Assembly (NCBI GenBank): GCA_030427935.1
Contig: JAUICI010000009.1
Span: 1-55,215 of the forward strand
DNA length: 55,215 nt
Direction: 5' to 3'
Source of the DNA: Bacteroidia bacterium
Lineage (GTDB): Bacteria > Bacteroidota > Bacteroidia > Flavobacteriales_D > Crocinitomicaceae
Both the position numbers and the translations under genes were made by a program. This document shows, piece after piece, positions 47,170 to 55,215 of the stretch (position 1 is its first letter; each line of letters starts with the position of its first letter). The notes under the pieces were generated by a model. The model was not told where the DNA came from. It did no database searches and saw only the letters and a list, made by a program, of their open reading frames with translations.

Positions 47170-48294
47170 ATGCTGAAACTATTTTCGAAAAAGAAAACCG
47201 AACAAGTTCCCGAAAACCCAGGAGAAGACTGGAAGGAATATCAAGACTTGATTCAGAAAAGTAAGGAATTCAATCAAGTTATTCAGAAGAAGCAAATCGA
47301 GATTTACCACGAAGATCCAGCAGATTTTCATCGGTACTTTTACACTTTTGTTAAGTTTCTGAGTTTAGCTGGCTACACCGTTTATTTTCCAGAGTTTTCT
47401 TATGATTTTTTTAAAGAAAAGGTCTACCAGAAACATCAAGAATCCTGGAATTATTACAATCTCGTTTATAAAGAAGGACTCATGATTCTGGGTGAAAAAC
47501 CTAAAAAGAAAAGTAAGTCTATCTGCATTTCAAAAGGACAATTAGACGCCAATTTTTTTAAGCCTTATTTTTTGCCTTCAAGGGAAGATTTTATTCATAT
47601 TCCCATGAGTTTACATCCTCAGTTTTATCATTTGAATTTGTGGAACAAAGCATTGGATCAATCGATTCCAAGAAAGCAATCTATTTTCATGGTTGGGAAT
47701 TTCACTAGAGAGCATTACTCTGGTTTTGAGAAAACACCTTTTAAACAACCGAGTCGAGTTCAAGTAGTGGATCATTTAAAAGCCAAGGAAATGGTGGCTC
47801 CGATTTCCAATACGGACGAACTGAATAAGTTCTTGAAAAGTGAGGAAGATCAAATATGCATCATCTTAGATTCCAAACAAACTCCGGTGCATATCAATGA
47901 ACTTCGACAAACTTTGGGTCAGTTTTATTTCTACCTAGTTTTGCCGGGCGTAATCATGCCTTTTTCTCATAATGTAATTGAATGTTTATCGGCTGGTACT
48001 ATTCCGATTATTCATGCGGACTATGCTAAATTGTTTACACCTGAATTGGAGCATTTGAAAACAGCTATCATTTTCGAAGACTTGGAAGACTTGGAACGAA
48101 AAATTGAAGAAGTTTACACTCTTGAAAAGCAAAAATTAGATGAGATGGTTGCTCAAGTAAACAATTATTACAACAATCATCTCACACCCAATAAAGTAGT
48201 CGAATTAATTGAGCAAAATCCGGATAAAAAAATCTATCTTCAAGCCGAACATTTGAGTGTTCGACTATTAGAAGCAAGCATAAATCAAAACTAA
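47170..48294 (+). CDS. Exostosin-like glycosyltransferase family protein
   Basis: This 374-residue protein has no signal peptide or membrane helix. Residues 266-280 (SHNVIECLSAGTIPI), followed by a hydrophobic strand and His-Ala-Asp, match the nucleotide-sugar end of the exostosin (GT47-type) GT-B fold. The middle has SIFMVGNFTREHYSGF and ICIILDSKQTP strands. The N-terminal 60 residues are charged. The substrate cannot be told. It stands alone with its own promoter, followed after six bases by a small lipoprotein gene. Confidence 0.65.
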   Translation: MLKLFSKKKTEQVPENPGEDWKEYQDLIQKSKEFNQVIQKKQIEIYHEDPADFHRYFYTFVKFLSLAGYTVYFPEFSYDFFKEKVYQKHQESWNYYNLVYKEGLMILGEKPKKKSKSICISKGQLDANFFKPYFLPSREDFIHIPMSLHPQFYHLNLWNKALDQSIPRKQSIFMVGNFTREHYSGFEKTPFKQPSRVQVVDHLKAKEMVAPISNTDELNKFLKSEEDQICIILDSKQTPVHINELRQTLGQFYFYLVLPGVIMPFSHNVIECLSAGTIPIIHADYAKLFTPELEHLKTAIIFEDLEDLERKIEEVYTLEKQKLDEMVAQVNNYYNNHLTPNKVVELIEQNPDKKIYLQAEHLSVRLLEASINQN

Positions 48295-48300
48295 ATAAAC

Positions 48301-48519
48301 ATGAAAAAATCAATTTTAGCACTAGCGATTTTAGGTTCTTTCACTCTGATCTCTTGTGGAGGTGAAGAGGAAAAGAAAGAAGAAAAGAAAACAGATTTCT
48401 GTGAATGCACCAAGCCAGGTGAAGTACCAGCAGGTTGTGATTATGTTCAGAAAATGGATCAGAAAGAATACTTTGAAAAAGTCAAAGAATGTGACCATTA
48501 CAAAGAAACAATGAAGTAA
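48301..48519 (+). CDS. Small cysteine-containing lipoprotein
   Basis: The 72-residue product has a lipoprotein signal (LALAILGSFTLISC, Cys19), a short Glu/Lys spacer (GGEEEKKEEKK) and about 40 residues with four cysteines (CECTKPGEVPAGC, VKEC) that could form two disulfides. I recognise no family. It follows the glycosyltransferase gene closely and ends in a terminator. Confidence 0.75.
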   Translation: MKKSILALAILGSFTLISCGGEEEKKEEKKTDFCECTKPGEVPAGCDYVQKMDQKEYFEKVKECDHYKETMK

Positions 48520-48522
48520 TTG

Positions 48523-48547
48523 AAAGCTCCTGAGGGGGCTTTTTTTT
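48523..48547 (+). terminator. Terminator after the small lipoprotein gene
   Basis: AAAGCTCC pairs with GGGGCTTT (one G-T pair) around a short loop, followed by a T-run to 48547. Confidence 0.8.
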
Positions 48548-48557
48548 ATTCGTGAAT

Positions 48558-49196
48558 ATGAAATATCCGATTATCTTTTTAATTGTTTGCTTCTTTTTAT
48601 CCAGTTGCGGAAACGACTCTCAAACCCATGAAGAAGGCAAAGAAGTTAAGGTAAAACAAAAATCGAAGATTAATGATATTAAACCACCCAAGCCTTACTC
48701 AAAAGTAGAATACGTCAAGTTAGTTGAAGATGATAAAACACTTCGTTTGAAGTCTAAAATTGAAAAACATCTCAAACTGACCATCGGACCTAAATATTTA
48801 AAAGTATTCGATGACTTTGAAAATTCATTAATCGATAAAAACCTCATGCCATCAAAAGACGGGAAAGGATTTTTAGCATTTATTCAGAATTGTAAAGAGT
48901 CTGGTTCAATGGATTATATCAGCCCAGCAAACATTAATCGCTCGAGTAAAAATGGTCGAATAAATTTTGGAGGATTTTCATTGACACTTCAGAAATATCA
49001 CGAGCAAATGGGCAATCTTCAAGATAATTCTCCTTTGTGGTTTTACTATAAGCTTGCATTAGAAATTAAAAGTGCCGGAACTATCGGACCTTCTAGTTTT
49101 TACGACCCTATTCTAGCGAAATTGGATGAAGAAACGTTAAACGATCATTTCTATCGATCGTTCACCATTCTTTTCATTTTAGGGGGAGTTTTATAA
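48558..49196 (+). CDS. Lipoprotein of unknown function
   Basis: The 212-residue product starts MKYPIIFLIVCFFLSSC, a lipoprotein signal with Cys17, then a Lys-rich linker and a mainly helical body ending in a hydrophobic stretch (SFTILFILGGVL). No domain is recognised. A GTG two codons upstream is also possible, but the ATG at 48558 gives the cleaner signal peptide. It begins just after the preceding terminator, so it probably has its own promoter. Confidence 0.72.
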   Translation: MKYPIIFLIVCFFLSSCGNDSQTHEEGKEVKVKQKSKINDIKPPKPYSKVEYVKLVEDDKTLRLKSKIEKHLKLTIGPKYLKVFDDFENSLIDKNLMPSKDGKGFLAFIQNCKESGSMDYISPANINRSSKNGRINFGGFSLTLQKYHEQMGNLQDNSPLWFYYKLALEIKSAGTIGPSSFYDPILAKLDEETLNDHFYRSFTILFILGGVL

Positions 49197-49273
49197 TTAA
49201 ATTCTCAAAACAACATAAAGTAAACAAATCGTTATCTCTTCGTCTTGAAATATGAAATGCTTGGGGCATTCCG

Positions 49274-49281
49274 TATTTTTG
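49274..49281 (+). promoter_or_regulatory. -7 box TATTTTTG, predicted leaderless promoter
   Basis: Exact TAnnTTTG followed by AATA and then the ATG at 49286, the same four-base distance as at 177-184 and 45602-45609. Confidence 0.55.
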
Positions 49282-49285
49282 AATA

Positions 49286-50608
49286 ATGCTTTATCACATT
49301 CTAAAATTTATTATTTCGATTGGTATCCGAGTTTACTACAAGGAGATCAAGATTGTTGGTAAAGAAAATCTTCCTAAAAAAGGCCCTGTCATTCTAACGG
49401 CCAATCATCCCAACACTTTAATGGATGCTTGGATATTGGGTATGATTTGCAATCAGCCTATTTACTATATGACCAAAGCGACCTTTTTCAGCACGCGTTT
49501 GAAAAGGAGAATCCTGTATTCCTTAAAAATGGTGCCGATCAATAGAGCTCATGAAGGAAAACAGGAGGGCGTCGACAATAAATCCTCTTTTGAAGCCTGT
49601 TATCAATTACTTGAAAATGGAAAGTTCTTAGTCATTTTTCCAGAAGGCACTTCATACAAAGAAAGAGTACTCCGAAAATTAAAATCCGGAACGGCTCGAA
49701 TTGCACTTGAAACGGAAAAAAGGAATGATTTTGATTTAGGAGTCAAGATTGTGACTGTCGGAATCAATTATGCCATGCCGGAACGTTTTCAAAGTCGTAT
49801 TTTAATTTCCATATCCGAGCCTTTTGAGGTTAAAGAGATGAAAGAAGCTTATCATGAAAATTCGACCAAAGCTTCCAAACAAGTAACAGAAAAGATCCGC
49901 ACAAATCTGGAAAATGTTTTGGCGACCACCTTGGATAAAGAACATGATGAGATTACGGAAAATCTGTATGATATTTTAAGTATTACCCATTTTAAAAATT
50001 TAGGGAAATCCAAAGGAGTGGAAAACCGCATTTCCAAAGTCAGAGAGATTTCTAATCGTCTGCAACAACTGGAAGTAACGGAGCCTTGGAAAGTTTATGA
50101 GATCAAGCATTTGGCTCGAAAAATTAATTGGAAACTCAAAAAGTTGCACCTGAAAACCATGTTTATTGAAAAGGGGATTCGAAAAGGGCGAGTGATTCGT
50201 GAATTGTTTTGGTCCATGATTCTGACCATCATCCTCTTCCCTATTTTCTTGTATGGTGGATTATTAAACTTCATTCCATTCAAATTGGTGGACTGGCTAG
50301 TTCCCAAAATATCGAAGGATGTGGAGTATTTTGCTCCTTTAGCCATTATTCTGAGTATTCTCATTTATCCCATCTATTATTTTCTTTTGGTCTTTGCTGT
50401 AGCGAACATATTCGACCTCATCTTTTTTAGAGGTATGTTATTTTTAATTTCTTTACCAATTTCAGGTATCTTTGCCTACACTTTTAAAAAGAACCTGGAT
50501 CATGTGGCTTACAAATGGAATTATCTTTTCCTCTTGATTAGTCGAAAAGACATTGTAAGAGCACTTGACAAGGACATCAAGAAATTGAAAGAGTATATTT
50601 TTAGCTGA
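49286..50608 (+). CDS. PlsC-type acyltransferase with C-terminal membrane helices
   Basis: This 440-residue lysophospholipid/glycerol-phosphate acyltransferase has the catalytic motif NHPNTLMD (His41-Asp47, spacing HX5D as in yeast GPAT-like enzymes rather than HX4D), TKATFF, VPINRA and the FPEGTS motif. A central helical region follows. Near the C-terminus there are about four hydrophobic helices: MILTIILFPIFLYGGLLNF, IILSILIYPIYYFLLVF and two more. It should act at the inner membrane in phospholipid synthesis or remodelling. It overlaps hemN as TGATG. Confidence 0.88.
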   Translation: MLYHILKFIISIGIRVYYKEIKIVGKENLPKKGPVILTANHPNTLMDAWILGMICNQPIYYMTKATFFSTRLKRRILYSLKMVPINRAHEGKQEGVDNKSSFEACYQLLENGKFLVIFPEGTSYKERVLRKLKSGTARIALETEKRNDFDLGVKIVTVGINYAMPERFQSRILISISEPFEVKEMKEAYHENSTKASKQVTEKIRTNLENVLATTLDKEHDEITENLYDILSITHFKNLGKSKGVENRISKVREISNRLQQLEVTEPWKVYEIKHLARKINWKLKKLHLKTMFIEKGIRKGRVIRELFWSMILTIILFPIFLYGGLLNFIPFKLVDWLVPKISKDVEYFAPLAIILSILIYPIYYFLLVFAVANIFDLIFFRGMLFLISLPISGIFAYTFKKNLDHVAYKWNYLFLLISRKDIVRALDKDIKKLKEYIFS

Positions 50609-51969
50609 TGAACAAAGAATTAATTCGCAAATACAATATTCCCGGACCACGTTATACTTCTTATCCCACAGTTCCATTTTGGTCGGAAAACCCAACAAAA
50701 GAACAGTGGAAAGAGCATGTGAAAACAACTTTCAAAAGAACCAATCAGGATGAAGGAATTGCCATCTACATTCACCTTCCTTATTGTGAAAGTTTGTGCA
50801 CTTTTTGTGGTTGTAACAAGAGAATTACGGTCAACCACAAAGTGGAAATGCCTTATATCGAAACTCTTTTGAAAGAATGGAAAATGTATTTGGAATTGTT
50901 CGATGGTGAAAGACCTAAAATTTCGGAATTGCACTTAGGTGGTGGAACTCCGACATTTTTTGCTCCGGAAAATTTAAAATATTTACTCGAAGAGATTTTC
51001 AAAACAGCAGACATCCATCCAGATGCCGAGCTCGGTTTTGAAGGTCACCCGAAAAATACAACAAGAGAACATCTACAAACTTTATACGATTTAGGATTTA
51101 GACGTGTAAGTTGCGGAGTTCAAGATTTTAATCCGACTGTCCAGCAAACCATCAACCGTATTCAGCCTTTTGAAATGGTGAAAGAAGTGGATGTCAATGC
51201 ACGTGAAATTGGTTATACATCGGTCAACTATGATTTGGTCTTCGGATTACCACATCAGCATGTGGATTCGATTGAAGACACCATTGAGAAAATCAATAGT
51301 TTGAAGCCGGATCGAATTGCGTATTATTCTTATGCGCACGTGCCTTGGGTAAGTCCTGGTCAGCGCGGCTATTCTGAAGAAGATTTGCCGAAAGACGCCG
51401 AAAAAAGAATCTTATACGAAAGAGGAAAAGAGCTTTTTGAGCAGAATGGCTATGAGGAAATTGGAATGGACCACTTCGCTTTGAAAACCGATTCCATGTA
51501 CAAGGCTTTTGAAGAAAAGAGATTGCACCGAAACTTCATGGGATATTCCACTTTACAGACTGATTTGATGATTGGTTTGGGCGTGAGTTCGATCTCCGAT
51601 AGTTGGACCTGCTTCGCTCAAAATGAGAAAAAAGTTGAAGATTATTCTGCTGCGGTTGAAGCCGGTGATTTACCGATTTTCAGAGGACATATCTTAAGTG
51701 ATGAAGACGAGATGATCAGAAAGAAAATTCTGGATTTAATGTGTCATTTCGAATCCGATCTTTTTGGAATTGAGGATGCTGAAGTAGAAAGAATCAAACA
51801 AAGATTGGCCGAGCCGATTAAAGATGAATTGGTGCATATTGTCGGACATAAAATCGAAGTTTCAGAGAAAGGAAAACCCTTTGTTAGAAATATTTGCATG
51901 GCTTTGGATTTGCCTTTGCATGAGAAAGCGCCGAATGATGGAAAGCCTATTTTTTCGAAGACGGTCTGA
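50608..51969 (+). CDS. hemN: Oxygen-independent coproporphyrinogen III oxidase
   Basis: HemN is a radical-SAM enzyme that converts coproporphyrinogen III to protoporphyrinogen IX without oxygen. The 453-residue product has the cluster motif CESLCTFCGC (Cys60, 64, 67, plus Cys69), the true HemN N-terminus YNIPGPRYTSYPTVPFW, LHLGGGTPTFF, GFEGHPKNTTREH and the C-terminal HemN domain (FMGYSTLQTDLMIGLGVSSI). The extra Cys and N-terminus separate it from HemW. It is probably co-translated with the acyltransferase gene. Confidence 0.94.
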   Translation: MNKELIRKYNIPGPRYTSYPTVPFWSENPTKEQWKEHVKTTFKRTNQDEGIAIYIHLPYCESLCTFCGCNKRITVNHKVEMPYIETLLKEWKMYLELFDGERPKISELHLGGGTPTFFAPENLKYLLEEIFKTADIHPDAELGFEGHPKNTTREHLQTLYDLGFRRVSCGVQDFNPTVQQTINRIQPFEMVKEVDVNAREIGYTSVNYDLVFGLPHQHVDSIEDTIEKINSLKPDRIAYYSYAHVPWVSPGQRGYSEEDLPKDAEKRILYERGKELFEQNGYEEIGMDHFALKTDSMYKAFEEKRLHRNFMGYSTLQTDLMIGLGVSSISDSWTCFAQNEKKVEDYSAAVEAGDLPIFRGHILSDEDEMIRKKILDLMCHFESDLFGIEDAEVERIKQRLAEPIKDELVHIVGHKIEVSEKGKPFVRNICMALDLPLHEKAPNDGKPIFSKTV

Positions 51970-51984
51970 GTGTTTTAGGTTATT

Positions 51985-52115
51985 CCGCAAAGATTCGCAA
52001 AGAATGCACTAAGATTCACGAAGAGATATTTTCTAACCACTTGTTTTTTGGCTTAACCTTCATCGCGCACCTTAGCGACTCAGCGAAGAATGAGCGACCT
52101 TGCGCAACTTTGCGG
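51985..52115. repeat. Degenerate inverted repeat element (CCGCAAAG ... CTTTGCGG)
   Basis: The 309-base gap between hemN and the next helicase gene holds a 131-bp element bounded by CCGCAAAG (51985-51992) and CTTTGCGG (52108-52115). The left arm repeats CGCAAAGATT-like units about every 10 bases (CGCAAAGATT, CGCAAAGAATG, CACTAAGATT, CACGAAGAG). The right arm carries the complementary series in diverged form. I recall similar sequences scattered in Bacteroidota genomes. No ORF fits it; the rest of the gap holds only a promoter box. Confidence 0.6.
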
Positions 52116-52193
52116 TATAATTTCAACATTTTAATCTTTAATCAGTTTATGCCTCCTCCCACGGAAGAAATACAGATAATGTAGAACAAATCT

Positions 52194-52201
52194 TAACTTT
52201 G
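52194..52201 (+). promoter_or_regulatory. -7 box TAACTTTG of the rhlE-type helicase gene
   Basis: Exact TAnnTTTG, 77 bases before the ATG at 52279, giving a leader of about 70 bases, the longest predicted here. Long leaders are known for cold-inducible helicase genes, but nothing in the leader was recognised. Confidence 0.4.
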
Positions 52202-52278
52202 CACGTATATCCATTCACACAGATTTCAATTCCCCATCTGAATTTTCGGTTGAAACGATTGATCTTTAAAACATTGCA

Positions 52279-53532
52279 ATGAAATTCGAAGAATTAGACA
52301 TTATTCAGCCTATACAAGACGCTTTAAAAGAGAAAAATTATACGGAACCTACTCCGATTCAGGAACAATCTATTCCCTTGGTTTTAGAGGGTCGTGACCT
52401 TTTGGCTTGTGCGCAAACGGGAACAGGTAAAACCGCTGCTTTCTCTATTCCGATGATTCAGCGTTTGAATGAGAACCCTGCTCAAGGAAGAAGGAAGATA
52501 AGAGGGTTGATTATTACACCGACAAGAGAATTGGCCATCCAGATTGGGGAAAACATAAAAGAATACAGTAAATACACTAAGATTAATCATACCGTGATTT
52601 TCGGTGGGGTGAAGCAAGGTGCACAGGTCAATCGATTGAGTAAAGGTGTGGACATTTTAGTTGCCACTCCGGGTCGATTATTGGATTTGATTTCTCAACG
52701 GATTATCAATCTATTTGATATTGAAATTTTCGTTTTGGATGAAGCGGATCGAATGCTGGACATGGGTTTCATTAACGACATCAAAAAAGTATTGAAACTC
52801 CTCCCAAGAAAGCGCCAAAGTTTGTTTTTCTCAGCTACGATGCCAGACAATATTGTGAAGCTTTCAAGAGAGATTTTATACAAGCCCGAAAAAGTAGAAG
52901 TGACTCCGGTTTCATCAACGGCTGAGACTATTCAGCAATATATTTACTATACCAATAAAAGTTCGAAAAAGAATTTGCTTCGACATATTATCAAGGTGAA
53001 TGAAATGGACCAGGTTTTGGTTTTTACGCGAACCAAGCATGGAGCTGACCGCGTAGCCAGAGATTTGAAGAAGAAAGATATTACGGCCAGTGCGATTCAT
53101 GGTGACAAAGCGCAAAACCAAAGGCAAAAAACCTTAAAACAATTTAAAAATGGGGAGGTCACCGTTTTAGTAGCGACGGATATTGCAGCAAGAGGAATCG
53201 ATATTGATAAACTGAAATTTGTGATCAATTACGATATTCCAGATCAGGCAGAGACCTATGTTCACCGAATTGGACGTTGTGGTAGAGCCGGTGAAGAAGG
53301 TATTGCGATTGCCATCTCTGAGCCAGAAGAGAATGTGCATGTCAAAGGTGTTGAACGCTTAATTAAGCAAAAATTAATTGCCGTTGAAGACAATCCTTTT
53401 CCACAAACAGAAAAACCCATGACGGCCGCAGAAAGAAAAGAGTGGAATAAAGAGAAAAAGAAAAGACGGGACGAGTATTTTGCGAATCGTAAAAAGAAAG
53501 GAAATTCTCAAAATAAAAGGAGACGACATTAA
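52279..53532 (+). CDS. DEAD-box RNA helicase, RhlE type
   Basis: The 417-residue helicase carries the full set of motifs: PTPIQEQ, AQTGTGKT (45-52), PTRELAIQ, TPGRLLDL, DEAD (154-157), SAT, ARGIDI and HRIGRCGR. It has a short basic tail (KKKGNSQNKRRRH). This is the usual RhlE-like housekeeping helicase of Bacteroidota. It is distinct from the DEVD-type helicase at 45.6 kb (different tail and motif II). Confidence 0.93.
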   Translation: MKFEELDIIQPIQDALKEKNYTEPTPIQEQSIPLVLEGRDLLACAQTGTGKTAAFSIPMIQRLNENPAQGRRKIRGLIITPTRELAIQIGENIKEYSKYTKINHTVIFGGVKQGAQVNRLSKGVDILVATPGRLLDLISQRIINLFDIEIFVLDEADRMLDMGFINDIKKVLKLLPRKRQSLFFSATMPDNIVKLSREILYKPEKVEVTPVSSTAETIQQYIYYTNKSSKKNLLRHIIKVNEMDQVLVFTRTKHGADRVARDLKKKDITASAIHGDKAQNQRQKTLKQFKNGEVTVLVATDIAARGIDIDKLKFVINYDIPDQAETYVHRIGRCGRAGEEGIAIAISEPEENVHVKGVERLIKQKLIAVEDNPFPQTEKPMTAAERKEWNKEKKKRRDEYFANRKKKGNSQNKRRRH

Positions 53533-53541
53533 ACGAATCCG

Positions 53542-53772
53542 ATGATCAACACGGAGAAAGAACTGATTCAATACTTAAACGAAAACGGATCGATCATTTT
53601 ATTTGATTCTCTTGGTGATCAAAGATTGATTGGTTACGATAAGAAAAAAGAAGCACTCTATTATTTAAGATGGTTCCCTAGAGAGAACACAGGCGAACCC
53701 AGAGAATACTTGAATTTTGAGCAGGCCATTGAAAGAATCCGAAAAGATCGTCCGGAAATTTTAGGGGAATAA
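53542..53772 (+). CDS. Small conserved-looking protein of unknown function
   Basis: This 76-residue soluble protein starts nine bases after the helicase stop. It has a regular alpha/beta pattern (IILFDSLGDQRLIGYDKK, then ALYYLRWFPREN, then a helix FEQAIERIRKDRPEIL). No family is recognised. The position in the helicase transcription unit before a terminator supports it as real. Confidence 0.7.
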   Translation: MINTEKELIQYLNENGSIILFDSLGDQRLIGYDKKKEALYYLRWFPRENTGEPREYLNFEQAIERIRKDRPEILGE

Positions 53773-53805
53773 AAAAGCCCTGACCAACATCGTCAGGGCT
53801 CTTAA
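53771..53805 (-). terminator. Bidirectional terminator
   Basis: GCCCTGAC (53777-53784) pairs with GTCAGGGC (53792-53799). The T-run is strong on the minus strand (six T), serving the T9SS cargo gene, and weaker on the plus strand, serving the helicase unit. Confidence 0.85.
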
Positions 53806-53822
53806 AAGGCAGGGTAATGTTT

Positions 53823-55215
53823 TTATTTTTGAAGGTTTAGCTTCAATTGCTCTACCCCATTTATATTGATTACTTGAACAAGATACATTCCACTTACTTG
53901 ATCTGATAGATCTAATAAGGAATTTCCGCTTGCTTTAATCTCTTTCACTTTTGCTCCAGTCATATCGAAAACAATAATTGTATTCTCGATATTCGGCAAT
54001 GTGATATTAAATTCTCCCGAAGATGGGTTGGGATAGGCTTTAATTTCTGCTTTTTCGTTTATTTCTTCTGAAATTTCCATAGACTTTCTTCCTCCTCCTC
54101 TCAAAACAGGGGCTTGCCATTGGAATGAATTAATATACTTTTCGCATTTAACTCCGTTGTCGAATACGTTAAGAGTCACATCATATGTCATTCCTTGAAT
54201 CGTTGGAAAAGTCGCCACGTTTAAGCCAGTTAAAGTAACTGGAATTTGATTCCCACTTTGATCATTAACTTCCCAGTGAGTCATCACATAAGGCAGTTGC
54301 GTCACAGCCCAATGTGAAGCTTTGAAACTTGCTTCTGTACCGGTGTAAGAAAATGGCTGGTTTGGTCCATTTGAAATCTGAGCGTAATCATTCACGCTAT
54401 TTGTAATAACATTACTAGTTGTCCAGCTTGGGCAACAAATGTCATTTACTGTGAATACATATTCCTCGACACATCCATCAGAAGAAGTTACAACAGCTTT
54501 ATATGTTCCTTGGCCTATAAAGGGGATGTTTAGAACATTCGTATAAAATAATTGTGAGAAAAATGGATTCCCATAGTCGTAATACCAATTAATACTAGAA
54601 ACATCAACAGTGGATGGATCAATCCCTTCCCAACCAACAACAGAAGGGGTTGTCAATGCGCCACAATACTCAACATCCGATAAGGCATTTAATCCTGTAC
54701 CCGAAGACTCATTCACATTAAACCAATATTGCTCCTCACAGCCTGATGAAGTAGTGACTTGAATAGAATACAAACCATCACCTTGAAAAGGAACAACTAA
54801 GTCTGTTGTATTCTGAGCTATATACTGACCATTTCTAAACCAATTCGCATTAACAATGTCAATACTATTAATATTCAATCCATGATAACCGATCATTGAA
54901 GGTGCATTTCCTTGACAATAGGTAACATCATTCAAGTTATACAGACCGCTAGGAGGAGCTTCAGATACAGTGAAAACTTGAGAGCCGATTGTTCCCGAAC
55001 TGCTAGTCCCAAAAGAAACCCTATAAGTCCCTGGTCCAGAAATATGAAAATAGTTTGTCGTAGTGGATCCTATCGGGTACCAAAAACCCTGGCCTATTGG
55101 TAATAGAACCTCAAAAGTAAAAGTCCAACCATTAGAGGGCATAAGAACATTAAAACCCCACCAAGCATCTGGACAAATCTCATAGTGAGGTTGTACAATC
55201 TGCCACTGAGCATTT
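53823..55215 (-). CDS. T9SS-secreted protein with type A sorting domain (5' end outside the window)
   Basis: The frame stays open to the right edge of the window (reading ...WQIVQPHYEICPDAWWGFN before the internal Met at 55142), so the gene begins beyond it. At least 464 residues are visible. Two related modules of about 80 residues follow each other (LNDVTYCQGNAP ... FQGDGLYSIQVTTSSGC and LSDVEYCGALTTP ... FIGQGTYKAVVTSSDGC), each with paired cysteines, like Ig/PKD-type repeats. The C-terminus (AYPNPSSGEFNITLP ... GMYLVQVININGVEQLKL) is the type A sorting domain that sends proteins through the secretion machine encoded at 2.5-9 kb. Target unknown. Confidence 0.88.
   Translation of the reverse strand, partial: NAQWQIVQPHYEICPDAWWGFNVLMPSNGWTFTFEVLLPIGQGFWYPIGSTTTNYFHISGPGTYRVSFGTSSSGTIGSQVFTVSEAPPSGLYNLNDVTYCQGNAPSMIGYHGLNINSIDIVNANWFRNGQYIAQNTTDLVVPFQGDGLYSIQVTTSSGCEEQYWFNVNESSGTGLNALSDVEYCGALTTPSVVGWEGIDPSTVDVSSINWYYDYGNPFFSQLFYTNVLNIPFIGQGTYKAVVTSSDGCVEEYVFTVNDICCPSWTTSNVITNSVNDYAQISNGPNQPFSYTGTEASFKASHWAVTQLPYVMTHWEVNDQSGNQIPVTLTGLNVATFPTIQGMTYDVTLNVFDNGVKCEKYINSFQWQAPVLRGGGRKSMEISEEINEKAEIKAYPNPSSGEFNITLPNIENTIIVFDMTGAKVKEIKASGNSLLDLSDQVSGMYLVQVININGVEQLKLNLQK

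Overview
The window is a chromosomal segment of a member of the Bacteroidota, most probably the order Flavobacteriales (a relative of Crocinitomicaceae or Cryomorphaceae is my guess, not shown). The evidence is the type IX secretion and gliding gene set (gldK, gldL, gldM, gldN, gldB, gldC, a PorP/SprF protein), a cargo protein with a C-terminal type A sorting domain, an FtsZ tail ending FLHDNVD, low GC, few Shine-Dalgarno sites, and promoter -7 boxes of the form TAnnTTTG. No rRNA, tRNA, CRISPR array, insertion sequence or prophage gene was seen. Almost everything is core genome.

Layout. 1-2.5 kb: the tail of an upstream gene, a MORN-type lipoprotein and a convergent ABC-F ATPase. 2.5-9 kb (minus): the T9SS operon porP/sprF-gldK-gldL-gldM-gldN, closed by a strong terminator. 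9-12.8 kb (minus): a ureohydrolase-fold protein and topA. 12.8-18 kb (plus): miaB, a sigma-54 activator, lptE, a charged TPR-like protein and secG in one tight operon. 18.1-20.1 kb: groES-groEL. 20.3-22.4 kb: a two-component pair. 22.4-25 kb (minus): a four-gene envelope operon that includes a 56-residue membrane protein not present among the longer reading frames. 25-41.3 kb (minus): yqeY and the full division and cell-wall (dcw) cluster ftsZ, ftsA, ftsQ, murC, murG, ftsW, an extra ORF, murD, mraY, murE, ftsI, ftsL, rsmH, mraZ. 41.6-46 kb: engB, gldC, gldB, an outer-membrane barrel protein and nadE. 45.6-53.8 kb: two DEAD-box helicases, an exostosin-like glycosyltransferase, two lipoproteins, an acyltransferase, hemN and a small unknown gene. 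53.8 kb to the end: a 5'-truncated T9SS cargo protein.

How the genes work together. GldK/N form a periplasmic ring, GldL/M the proton-driven motor, and PorP/SprF-type proteins attach at the outer membrane; cargo proteins such as the one at the right end carry the signal this machine recognises. The dcw cluster makes meso-diaminopimelate-type peptidoglycan precursors (MurC, D, E, MraY, MurG; murF is absent here) and the divisome (FtsZ, A, Q, L, W, I).

Most notable observations. (1) The ORF between murD and ftsW (32912-33391) looks like a free-standing, catalytically dead copy of the MurD C-terminal domain, still inside the dcw operon next to its parent. (2) Three genes have a TAnnTTTG box exactly four bases before their ATG, which predicts leaderless mRNAs, while seven other promoters here lie 19-26 bases upstream. 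(3) At least five unrelated intergenic tandem arrays all have a 7-bp unit; one abuts the -7 box of a helicase gene. (4) Two facing 15-bp sites resembling MraZ operators lie upstream of mraZ. (5) ftsI, murE, murD and murC all start with TTG and ftsW with GTG. (6) The ureohydrolase has lost part of its metal site.
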